From Anaerolineales bacterium (GTDB lineage Bacteria > Chloroflexota > Anaerolineae > Anaerolineales > DRMV01), in assembly GCA_027026295.1 (NCBI GenBank), contig JALVOR010000086.1, positions 1 to 6,323 on the forward strand: a stretch of 6,323 nucleotides of DNA, read 5' to 3'. Below the pieces are notes generated by a model, which made no database searches, was not told the DNA's origin, and saw nothing but the letters and a program-made list of their open reading frames with translations. The position numbers were made by a program, and so were the translations under genes. Each line of letters begins with the position of its first letter. Position 1 is the stretch's first letter. Below, piece by piece: positions 1-5,293 of the stretch.

Positions 1-998
1 AACGCGCCCTGCGGCGCGCGGGCCGGGTGTTTGTGCGATTCCAGCGCAATCGCGGCGATGTTTTTGCGTTCGCGGCGCGGGATGAGAATCCCGTACACAT
101 CCCGGAGGGCGGCCTGTGCATCCCAGTCCCGTCCGGTCGCGATGCCGAGATTGACCGTCGAACTGTAGCGCGTGGCGAGAAGCGGCGCTGCCCACGGCGG
201 CGCCTGGGGATAGATTTTTCTGGCGATGGGGGCGGGGGTCGCCAAAACCGCGTAATCGGCGCGGTACGTTTCGCCCGTCGCGGTGTGGATTTCCACCGCG
301 GTGGACGTGACGCGCAGATGCTCCACCGAGGCATTGAGACGCACATCCAGCGGGGCGGCTAACGCCTCGGGCAGCGCGCCCAGACCGGTGGTCAGCGTGA
401 GCAGCGGCCCGCGGCGGATGAAATAGCCGCTCAACCAGAGCGCCAGAGCTTTGGAGGTGCCCTCCGGGGCCTGGAAATACAATCCCTCCAGCGCAGGTTC
501 AAAGAGATATTCCAGCACGTGTTCGCCGACTTCCCCCAGCAGCCAGACGGCGGCATCTTCGTCGTCGAAGGCCGCCCAGGCCGCGTAATCATCGAGAGGG
601 AGGTTTCGGATTTTCGCCCCCGCGCGCAGGAGAAACGCGCCGCTTTTGAGCCAGTCCCGGAGCGGCAGTAAGCCGCCGGCGAGCATGGCAAAGGGATTGT
701 CGGCGCGCATCCGGCGGAGTTTGCCATCGCGGACGACCGCAGAGGCCGGGGCACGGATCGCGCGCAAGCGGTTTTTCAGACCGGCCTCCTCAATCAGTGG
801 TAACACCGCGGTGTAACTGCCGGAAAGGAACTGCGCGCCCCTATCTATGATGTAGCCGTCCACCTTCTCGCTGCTCATGCGCCCCCCGATGCGCGCCCCG
901 GCTTCCAAAACGGTGACCTGGAAACCCCATTGGTGCAGGCGGTGTGCCGCGCTCAGGCCGGCAATCCCCGCCCCGATGACGAGGACGCGCGTCTTCAC
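1..998 (-). CDS. FAD-dependent amine-oxidase / protoporphyrinogen-oxidase-like flavoprotein (partial, C-terminus off the left edge)
   Basis: A continuous frame runs from GTG at 998 to the window edge, giving 332 codons with no stop. The N-terminus is a Rossmann FAD-binding fold: G9-x-G11-x-x-G14 in VLVIGAGIAGLSAAHRL, a ribose-binding acid E32 at the end of the second strand (VTVLEAG), then GGRM at 38-41 and DRGAQF at 52-57. This order is typical of the amine oxidase, phytoene desaturase and HemY superfamily. Those enzymes oxidise C-N or C-C bonds with bound FAD, and the missing 100 or so residues should hold the second FAD contact. GTG is chosen because it overlaps the stop of the upstream TetR gene (GTGA, 995-998), which implies translational coupling. 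The substrate cannot be told from sequence. True protoporphyrinogen oxidase is possible, but no other haem gene is nearby, and a generic NAD(P)/FAD-dependent oxidoreductase is safer. Confidence 0.87.
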   Translation of the reverse strand, partial: MKTRVLVIGAGIAGLSAAHRLHQWGFQVTVLEAGARIGGRMSSEKVDGYIIDRGAQFLSGSYTAVLPLIEEAGLKNRLRAIRAPASAVVRDGKLRRMRADNPFAMLAGGLLPLRDWLKSGAFLLRAGAKIRNLPLDDYAAWAAFDDEDAAVWLLGEVGEHVLEYLFEPALEGLYFQAPEGTSKALALWLSGYFIRRGPLLTLTTGLGALPEALAAPLDVRLNASVEHLRVTSTAVEIHTATGETYRADYAVLATPAPIARKIYPQAPPWAAPLLATRYSSTVNLGIATGRDWDAQAALRDVYGILIPRRERKNIAAIALESHKHPARAPQGA

Positions 999-1681
999 AG
1001 CGCCCCCATGCGCGCCAACATGGCGCGGATTTCCGTTTCGAAGAAGGCGTCCATAGTATCAGGTTCCGCCACGGCGCTGAAATGCCCGTAGAGTTCCAGC
1101 GAAACCAGGCCGTGGACGTGTGCCCAACTCGCCAGCGTAAAGTGAATCACGGCGGGGTCGCCCTGGTAGCCGAATTTATCCACCCAGGCGCGAATCATCT
1201 CCGGCTCGGCGGTGAAAGCGCCGCTCGTCTTCACCACGCCGGCCCGCCAGGCGGCATCCAGCACGTCAATCAAAACGGCCATGCTGCCCTCGGCTGCCGG
1301 GCCGATGATTTCCATCGGGGGGCAGTAATTGGGGATGGGGGTGCCGAAAATCAGGTTGTATTCTTCGGGATGCGCCAGGGCCCAGCCGCGGTATGCCCGC
1401 GCCAACGCCAGAATCCGCCCGGCGTGGGAGGCTTCGGCTGTGGCCTGGGAAGCGCGAATGGCATCCCGCAGGGCGTTGTAAGCATCCACAATCAACGCGG
1501 TGACCAACGCATCGCGGTTAGGGAAATAGTGATAGATGGCTGGGGCGGTGATACCAACCTCGCGGGCGATGGCGCGCAGCGAGAGCGCCGCCGCTCCCTT
1601 CTGGGCGATTTGCTTGCGGGCCGTCTCTTTGATGGCCGCTTCCAGATTGGGGTGTTGTTCGGATTGTTTGGGACGAGCCAT
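995..1681 (-). CDS. TetR-family transcriptional regulator with WHG ligand domain
   Basis: This is a 228-residue protein with the usual TetR layout. Residues 13-60 form the DNA-binding domain: ARKQIAQKGAAALSLRAIA leads into the helix-turn-helix EVGITAPAIYHYFPNRDAL, with the signature IYHYF at 49-53. The C-terminal part carries W186-x3-H190-G191 in SWAHVHGLVSLELYG, the signature of the WHG (TetR_C_33) ligand-binding domain. Members normally repress their own and adjacent genes until a small hydrophobic ligand binds. The start ATG at 1679-1681 has GAGG at 1687-1690, five bases away. The stop overlaps the GTG of the flavoprotein gene. The promoter in front contains a palindrome in its spacer and -10, so self-repression is expected (inference). 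The ligand is unknown; a substrate or product of the flavoprotein is the simplest guess. Confidence 0.93.
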   Translation of the reverse strand: MARPKQSEQHPNLEAAIKETARKQIAQKGAAALSLRAIAREVGITAPAIYHYFPNRDALVTALIVDAYNALRDAIRASQATAEASHAGRILALARAYRGWALAHPEEYNLIFGTPIPNYCPPMEIIGPAAEGSMAVLIDVLDAAWRAGVVKTSGAFTAEPEMIRAWVDKFGYQGDPAVIHFTLASWAHVHGLVSLELYGHFSAVAEPDTMDAFFETEIRAMLARMGAL

Positions 1682-1707
1682 TTTGACCTCGCTATAAATA
1701 AACAGTG

Positions 1708-1728
1708 TAAATATACAGCGTATATTTA
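1708..1728. promoter_or_regulatory. Probable TetR operator palindrome
   Basis: The left arm TAAATATAC (1708-1716) and right arm GTATATTTA (1720-1728) are perfect 9-base complements around a 3-base centre AGC. A 21-base near-palindrome of this size matches sites bound by TetR dimers. It occupies most of the spacer of the regulator's own promoter and five bases of its -10, so binding would block RNA polymerase. Assignment to this regulator is inferred from position. Confidence 0.72.
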
Positions 1729-1738
1729 TTTACGTCAA
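1710..1738 (-). promoter_or_regulatory. Promoter of the TetR/flavoprotein operon (TTGACG-N17-TATATT)
   Basis: On the minus strand TTGACG (plus 1733-1738) is separated by exactly 17 bases from TATATT (plus 1710-1715). Each hexamer matches the housekeeping consensus at five of six positions. Transcription would begin near 1703, about 20 bases before the ATG at 1681, leaving room for the GAGG ribosome site at 1687-1690. Confidence 0.72.
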
Positions 1739-1756
1739 GGTTTTCCGATTCTTGGT

Positions 1757-1791
1757 AGGGAAATTGCATTCGAATTAGATGCAATTTCCCT
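1757..1791. repeat. Perfect 13-bp inverted repeat in the divergent promoter region
   Basis: AGGGAAATTGCAT (1757-1769) and ATGCAATTTCCCT (1779-1791) are perfect complements separated by nine bases. No run of T follows on the plus strand and none of useful length on the minus strand, so it is a poor terminator. It lies just upstream of the TATAAT at 1814-1819, where a -35 box would fall, and also upstream of the minus-strand -35 at 1733-1738. An operator or activator site is the likelier reading. It differs in sequence from the palindrome at 1708-1728, so it probably binds a different protein. Confidence 0.6.
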
Positions 1792-1813
1792 GGGTGGTTT
1801 GCCGGTTTGCAGG

Positions 1814-1819
1814 TATAAT
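1814..1819 (+). promoter_or_regulatory. Consensus -10 box (TATAAT) for the 142-residue protein gene
   Basis: A perfect TATAAT lies 30 bases before the start codon at 1850. No good -35 is visible at 16-18 bases upstream (the stretch there is TGGGTGG). The promoter may therefore rely on an activator, possibly at the inverted repeat ending at 1791. The expected start of transcription is near 1826. Confidence 0.55.
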
Positions 1820-1849
1820 CCGCCCTGTCATTTTCACAGGGAGATGCCG

Positions 1850-2278
1850 ATGAGCCGTGTTATTCAAACCGACGGTGTAGGGAAACGCCGTCGGCGTTTG
1901 TTGCAAATGTTGGGAAAAGCACTGCGCGAGTTGATGGTGCAGACCAGCCCCGATGCCCGCACGTTGGCATTGGCGGCGTATATTGCCGAGTTGCTGGGCG
2001 CAGTGGCGGCAACGATAGAGGAAACCACCGTGCCGTGGGAAAAGCGCGGTTATTGGGTGAAAGCCGACCGCTTCCGCATGGAATGGCGCTGGGCGGGACA
2101 ATTGAAGAAGGCAATGGAAGAGGCGGTTTTGGCGCAGGATTGGGATGAAAGCGCCCGTGTTGCTGCGCAGGTGTTTGGGCACATAGGGCATGTACAAATT
2201 CCCAAGCGAGTGGCCTTGCCGAAGGGCTGGGAAAGCGCCTATCAACGTTTGTTGGAGCGGCGGGCGGCTAATGGATAG
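1850..2278 (+). CDS. Uncharacterised conserved small protein (142 aa)
   Basis: The frame gives 142 residues beginning MSRVIQTDGVGKRRRRLLQMLGKAL. The start at 1850 is preferred over the in-frame ATG at 1844 because AGGGAG (1838-1843) abuts the earlier ATG but is six bases from the later one. No signal peptide, membrane span or catalytic motif is visible. The protein looks soluble and mostly helical, with a basic N-terminal patch (GKRRRR, 11-16), a central segment WEKRGYWVKADRFRMEWRWA rich in Trp, Arg and Lys, and a C-terminal helix. I associate the start RVIQTD..GK.R...R and the WEKR.Y..KADRFR.EW segment with uncharacterised proteins of Chloroflexota, but this is recall and not a search. It is divergent from the TetR gene and has its own TATAAT. 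No function is assigned. Confidence 0.82.
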   Translation: MSRVIQTDGVGKRRRRLLQMLGKALRELMVQTSPDARTLALAAYIAELLGAVAATIEETTVPWEKRGYWVKADRFRMEWRWAGQLKKAMEEAVLAQDWDESARVAAQVFGHIGHVQIPKRVALPKGWESAYQRLLERRAANG

Positions 2279-2419
2279 CCGTGAAACAGCCCTCAGTCGG
2301 CAATTTTTGAACTTCGCATAGCTATTAAACAACCTACATACAAAAACCAACAACCAGCTAATAAAACAAAAGAACAGGGCAGCCTAATATAAAATCGCGC
2401 AGCCAGCGAAAAACTCACC
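2279..2419. other. A-rich intergenic stretch without a recognisable gene
   Basis: No coding frame with a plausible start and ribosome site is visible on either strand. From 2321 to 2400 the sequence has 40 A, 11 T and 29 G+C, far lower in GC and far more strand-asymmetric than the genes on both sides. A weak 4-bp stem (GCCG 2278-2281, CGGC 2298-2301) precedes five T at 2304-2308, but it is too short to call a terminator. Confidence 0.6.
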
Positions 2420-2448
2420 TTGTCATTCCCACTACAAAATGCTAAACT
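2420..2448 (+). promoter_or_regulatory. Putative promoter of the lipid gene cluster (TTGTCA-N17-TAAACT)
   Basis: TTGTCA (2420-2425, five of six consensus matches) and TAAACT (2443-2448, four of six) are spaced by 17 bases. The start of transcription would be near 2455, giving a leader of about 28 bases before the ATG at 2483. It is the best-spaced pair found in the gap. Confidence 0.5.
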
Positions 2449-2482
2449 AATGGTACTTCCTTAGATTCAACGAGACAACACA

Positions 2483-3085
2483 ATGGCTAACCTGATCACC
2501 CTCTCGCGATTTCCGCTCCTTTTCGTCTATGTGGCTTTGTTATATTACGGGGATTTCGAAGTCCGCCTGTGGAACGCGCTTTTTATTGTCATCATCATTT
2601 TGATGGACAGCATAGACGGCATCGTTGCCCGTGCACGCGGAGAAACCAGCCTGCTCGGCAGTGCGCTGGATATCGCGACCGACCGTACGCTGGAAATCGT
2701 ACTGTGGGTGGTCTTCGCGCATCTTAGGCTGATTTCTGTCGTTGTACCGCTCATTGTCATCACTCGCGGTACAACGGTTGATGCCGTGCGTGCCGTAGGT
2801 ATGAGAGAAGGTAAACCACCTTTCGAGCAGGTCAAATCGCCCATCAGCCGCTTTTTGGTGGCCTCCCGCTTTATGCGCAGTTCATATGGTTTCCTGAAAG
2901 GTGCGGCTTTTGTTGCCCTTTCGATAGATTTGGCTTTCCACACACCGGGAGCGCCTTATGCAGCCCTGCACTTGCCGGTGCATGTCGTTGCTTTGATCTT
3001 TACCTGGCTTGCGGTGCTTTGGTGTGTGATACGGGGGCTTCCTGTATTGGTAGAAGGCTACGCTTTGCTAAACGACCCTTCCTGA
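2483..3085 (+). CDS. CDP-alcohol phosphatidyltransferase family membrane protein
   Basis: This 200-residue membrane enzyme carries the complete family signature: D42-x2-D45-G46-x2-A49-R50-x8-G59-x3-D63-x3-D67 (DSIDGIVARARGETSLLGSALDIATD). The four aspartates bind metal and the CDP-diacylglycerol pyrophosphate, and the last acts as base in transferring the phosphatidyl group to an alcohol. The N-terminal NLITLSRFPLLF resembles phosphatidylglycerophosphate synthases, and the length is close to PgsA and to phosphatidylinositol synthases. About six hydrophobic stretches are visible (roughly 12-22, 30-44, 70-81, 83-94, 136-152, 164-190). A basic segment SRFMRSSYGFLK at 128-139 may form part of the acceptor site. 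The acceptor alcohol (glycerol phosphate, inositol phosphate or other) cannot be fixed from sequence. The ribosome site is weak (CGAGA at 2471-2475). The acyltransferase gene follows after 30 bases. Confidence 0.9.
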   Translation: MANLITLSRFPLLFVYVALLYYGDFEVRLWNALFIVIIILMDSIDGIVARARGETSLLGSALDIATDRTLEIVLWVVFAHLRLISVVVPLIVITRGTTVDAVRAVGMREGKPPFEQVKSPISRFLVASRFMRSSYGFLKGAAFVALSIDLAFHTPGAPYAALHLPVHVVALIFTWLAVLWCVIRGLPVLVEGYALLNDPS

Positions 3086-3115
3086 ACATCCACGCACCAC
3101 GGCTCAAGGGTATCT

Positions 3116-4021
3116 ATGGACATCCAAGACCTCACAACGAGCAAATATGGCGTGTTCGTTACTTTGGCATTGGCGCGCACGTTGCCCCCTGCCTTGGGGT
3201 ACCCTGTTGGACGCTTCCTGGCCGATGCAGTTGCCAGTTTCAGGAATTCCCGCCTCGTGCGGGCCATTCGACTCAATCAGTGGGTTGTGCACGGTATGAC
3301 TTGGGACAGCAAGCAGTTGACCAAAGCGGTTTACGCCGTTTTGCGCCACGGAGGCAAATGCAACTACGACCTCTACCACAACCTGCATGATTCTGAAGCA
3401 CTCTTGCGTCTGATTCACCTTGACGACACCGTGCTGGAAGCCATTCGCGAGAGCCAGCAAAAGCGAGCGGGGTACGTCATCGTAGGACCACACCTGAGCA
3501 ACTTCGATCTGGCAATCAAGACTGTGGGAGTCGCGGGCGTTGAAGCGCAAATCCTGGCTTTTGCCACACCTACCAGTGGCTACCTGTGGCAAAACCGCTT
3601 GCGGGCCGCGCCGGGCGTGGAAATTACGCCGATTTCCCGCAAAGCGTTGTTTAAAGCGGTGGAACGCTTGCGGGACGGCGGTGTTGTAGTTACTGGTGTT
3701 GATCGCCCAGTGCCTGGCAACAAGGAACCCTTGATATTCTTCAGGCAGCCCGCTCTGTTGCCTACCGGTCATGTGCGGCTTGCGATGGACGCCGGTGTGC
3801 CGGTGCGCGTGGTAGCAACCCACATGAAAGATGACGGGCATTATCATGTCACGATTTCCGAGCGCATTCCCATGCGTAAAAGTGGTAACCGCAAAGCGGA
3901 TATTCGCGAGAACGCCCAGCGTGTGCTGGCTGTGGTAGAACAATATATCCGTGCGCACCCGTTACAATGGTTGATGTTTTATCCAATTTGGCCGCAATTG
4001 ATGGAGCAAGTGCCAAAATGA
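3116..4021 (+). CDS. LpxL/PatA-type lysophospholipid acyltransferase
   Basis: This 301-residue protein is of the usual size for the HtrB/LpxL/PatA acyltransferase family. The catalytic H-x4-D motif is H126-LSNF-D131 in IVGPHLSNFDLA. A second block, VVVTGVDRPVPGNKEPLIFF (191-210), matches the region carrying the Asp-Arg of the family, and the C-terminal HPLQWLMFYPIWPQ (281-294) corresponds to the HPEQWLWFHRRW-like end of LpxL proteins. The hydrophobic helix near 11-30 should place it on the cytoplasmic face of the membrane. Family members move an acyl chain to lipid A precursors (LpxL) or to phosphatidylinositol mannosides (PatA). With a CDP-alcohol phosphatidyltransferase directly upstream, a PatA-like role on a phospholipid or glycolipid is more likely than lipid A synthesis, but this is inference. 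AAGGG at 3106-3110 is five bases from the ATG. The stop overlaps the start of the next gene (ATGA). Confidence 0.88.
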   Translation: MDIQDLTTSKYGVFVTLALARTLPPALGYPVGRFLADAVASFRNSRLVRAIRLNQWVVHGMTWDSKQLTKAVYAVLRHGGKCNYDLYHNLHDSEALLRLIHLDDTVLEAIRESQQKRAGYVIVGPHLSNFDLAIKTVGVAGVEAQILAFATPTSGYLWQNRLRAAPGVEITPISRKALFKAVERLRDGGVVVTGVDRPVPGNKEPLIFFRQPALLPTGHVRLAMDAGVPVRVVATHMKDDGHYHVTISERIPMRKSGNRKADIRENAQRVLAVVEQYIRAHPLQWLMFYPIWPQLMEQVPK

Positions 4022-4599
4022 TGGTTTCACCATGGACGCTTTTGGGCGCAGGTGTTGCTCTATTCGGAGTGGGGTGGTGCTATCGCCTGCCAGCGGTAGC
4101 AAAAGAGGATGCGCGCGCTTTTCTGTGGCTGTATCATCGACTGAAGCCTGTACAGCCGTTCTTTCGTGTATTGTGGATTTTGGGCACGTTGTGGGGAATT
4201 TTAGGCGCAGCGTTTGCAACGGCTATCGTAGCAGATTGGCGCAAAAGCGTCGTTTTGTTGACCGCTTATAGCATTGTGGTACTGGGCGAAATGTATCTCA
4301 AAAAGACGCTCAATCGTCCGCGCCCTTTTTCCGTGTTTCCTGATGTTACTGCGGCGCAGCCAAAGCGCCCTCTCGATTCCTCGTTTCCCAGCGGCGACGC
4401 ATTGCGCATCTGGCTGATCGCTTTTGCCTTGATGGCCTGGCTGCCGCCGTTCTGGGGCTGGCTGTTGCTCGCTGTGGCGATGATGGTCTCGGTGGGACGT
4501 ATTGCCCTGGGTGTGCATCACCCCCTGGATGTGGTCGCCGGCACCGGTTTGGGGATGATCGCAGCGGCATTGGCGTTGGGGTTGAGCGCATGGTTATAG
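4018..4599 (+). CDS. PAP2-superfamily membrane phosphatase with PSGD variant motif
   Basis: The start at 4018 is chosen because its ATG shares bases with the TGA of the acyltransferase gene (ATGA, 4018-4021), with GGAG at 4003-4006. An in-frame ATG at 3967 would add 17 residues but has no ribosome site and lies within the previous gene. The protein has 193 residues and about five membrane spans. Motif C1 is K95-x6-R102-P103 (KKTLNRPRP). Motif C2 is P124-S125-G126-D127, with Asp where the family normally has His. Motif C3 is G160-R161-x5-H167-x3-D171, including the nucleophilic histidine, with Gly for the usual Ser before Arg. The family removes phosphate from phosphatidate, phosphatidylglycerophosphate or undecaprenyl pyrophosphate. 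Here it could remove the phosphate left by the CDP-alcohol phosphatidyltransferase product. The PSGD change could alter or weaken catalysis. Confidence 0.88.
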   Translation: MMVSPWTLLGAGVALFGVGWCYRLPAVAKEDARAFLWLYHRLKPVQPFFRVLWILGTLWGILGAAFATAIVADWRKSVVLLTAYSIVVLGEMYLKKTLNRPRPFSVFPDVTAAQPKRPLDSSFPSGDALRIWLIAFALMAWLPPFWGWLLLAVAMMVSVGRIALGVHHPLDVVAGTGLGMIAAALALGLSAWL

Positions 4600-4624
4600 C
4601 CAGAAAAGGTAACTGTCCGGTCCC

Positions 4625-4690
4625 AAAGAGAAACTACGGATTACAGCGGAAAAACCACGGAAGACACAGAGAAAACGCAGAAAACAGAGA
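4625..4690. repeat. Degenerate 9-10 base tandem repeat, purine-rich
   Basis: Successive units end in GGA or AGA: AAACTACGGA, TTACAGCGGA, AAAACCACGGA, AGACACAGA, GAAAACGCA, GAAAACAGA. They recur every 9-10 bases. The stretch lies just downstream of the lipid operon, has no gene, and resembles short-period purine-rich intergenic repeats. The rest of the gap (4600-4778) shows only the imperfect palindrome listed separately. Confidence 0.5.
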
Positions 4691-4717
4691 CGGGCACTTG
4701 AGAACGAGGGCGTTGTT

Positions 4718-4744
4718 GTAAGGCAGGACACCGTCTCGCCCTAC
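4718..4744. repeat. Imperfect 27-bp palindrome, possible dispersed-repeat remnant
   Basis: GTAAGGCAGGAC (4718-4729) pairs with GTCTCGCCCTAC (4733-4744) at nine of twelve positions around the centre ACC. No T run follows, so it is not a good terminator. The right half looks intact and the left half degraded, as in decaying intergenic repeats. Confidence 0.4.
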
Positions 4745-4778
4745 TTGCCGACCTTGGCCTCTCTCTGTCTACATTCAC

Positions 4779-4817
4779 AAAAAAAGCCTGTCAGGCCAAG
4801 CGACCTGACAGGCTTTT
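4779..4817 (-). terminator. Strong intrinsic terminator of the yjbQ gene, possibly bidirectional
   Basis: Perfect 14-base arms AAAAGCCTGTCAGG (4782-4795) and CCTGACAGGCTTTT (4804-4817) enclose an 8-base loop. On the minus strand the GC-rich stem is followed by seven T (plus A run 4779-4785), a classical Rho-independent terminator four bases past the YjbQ stop codon. On the plus strand only four T follow, so it may also stop read-through from the convergent lipid operon less efficiently. Confidence 0.9.
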
Positions 4818-4820
4818 GGG

Positions 4821-5234
4821 TTATGCCCAAATCCACACCAACACCCGCCGCCGATGGGGGCGGGTGCGGTGTTCGAAGAGATACACGCCCTGCCAGGTGC
4901 CCAACATCAGTTTGCCCTCCCCGATGGGGATGGCCACGCTCGGCAAGGTCAGCGCAGCGCGGATGTGTGCGGGCATGTCGTCGCTGCCTTCCAAAGTGTG
5001 CCGAAACCAGGGCTGGCCGTCGGGCACCAGGCGATCGAAAGCGCCTTCCAGGTCGGCGCGGGCGGTGGGGGCCCAGTTTTCGTTGAGCACCAACGACGCG
5101 CTGGTGTGCGGCACGAACAGGAAGCACATGCCGGTTTGCGCCCCGCTGGCCGCCACCTTTTCGGCCACCGCGGCGGTGATGTCGTGCAGGCCGCGGCCAG
5201 GGGTGTGGATTTCGAGGGTGAAGGTAGACCACAT
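4821..5234 (-). CDS. yjbQ: YjbQ / UPF0047 family protein
   Basis: This 137-residue protein has the full YjbQ signature. It begins MWSTFTLEIHTPGRGLHDIT, then has HTSASLVLNEN (43-53), a segment with conserved Asp and Arg (ARADLEGAFDRLVP, 58-71), H79, EGSDDMPAHIRAAL (82-95), IPIGEGKLMLGTWQGVYL (102-119) and EHR (121-123). The conserved histidines (H43, H79, H90, H122) suggest a metal or phosphate site. E. coli YjbQ shows weak thiamine phosphate synthase activity, but the family's physiological role is unsettled. Length and both ends agree with the family, so the ATG at 5232-5234 is probably right. However, no purine-rich ribosome site precedes it; the bases upstream read CTTCCCCC. It lies 132 bases after thrS on the same strand and ends four bases before a strong terminator. 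Confidence 0.93.
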   Translation of the reverse strand: MWSTFTLEIHTPGRGLHDITAAVAEKVAASGAQTGMCFLFVPHTSASLVLNENWAPTARADLEGAFDRLVPDGQPWFRHTLEGSDDMPAHIRAALTLPSVAIPIGEGKLMLGTWQGVYLFEHRTRPHRRRVLVWIWA

Positions 5235-5241
5235 GGGGGAA

Positions 5242-5281
5242 GTCGTGTGGTCGGGGAGTCAGGTAGTCGGATAGTCCACAC
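5242..5281. repeat. Five-unit 8-bp tandem repeat (GTCxxxxx)
   Basis: GTC recurs exactly every eight bases at 5242, 5250, 5258, 5266 and 5274. The units are GTCGTGTG, GTCGGGGA, GTCAGGTA, GTCGGATA and GTCCACAC, with an approximate consensus of GTCGGGTA. The array lies just upstream of the yjbQ start codon, in what would be its leader or the thrS-yjbQ spacer. Confidence 0.6.
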
Positions 5282-5293
5282 GCGCTGAGTGGA

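Noticed and set aside
427..754. Minus-strand frame of 107 residues within the flavoprotein gene
   Set aside because: It lies in another frame of the flavoprotein gene, whose own frame is open throughout and has the FAD-binding motifs.
1082..2278. A 398-residue plus-strand frame starting at 1082
   Set aside because: Its first two thirds lie antisense to the TetR gene and cross both promoters. Only the part from 1850 has a promoter, ribosome site and protein-like composition.
2278..2308. Terminator after the 142-residue protein gene
   Set aside because: The stem is only 4 bp with a 16-base loop, though five T follow. It is too weak to call.
1775..2353. A 192-residue minus-strand frame opposite the 142-residue protein
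   Set aside because: The translation is rich in Arg, His and Gln with no domain, and its start lies in the A-rich gap with no promoter. The plus-strand gene has better signals.
3104..3958. A 284-residue minus-strand frame opposite the acyltransferase gene
   Set aside because: It is antisense to a gene with clear catalytic motifs, its translation resembles no family, and no ribosome site or operon partner is seen.
3967..4017. Earlier in-frame ATG for the PAP2 phosphatase
   Set aside because: It has no ribosome site and would add 17 non-membrane residues. The ATGA overlap at 4018 is the usual coupling arrangement.
5242..5281. CRISPR array
   Set aside because: Eight-base units with no spacers and no cas genes; it is a short tandem repeat.
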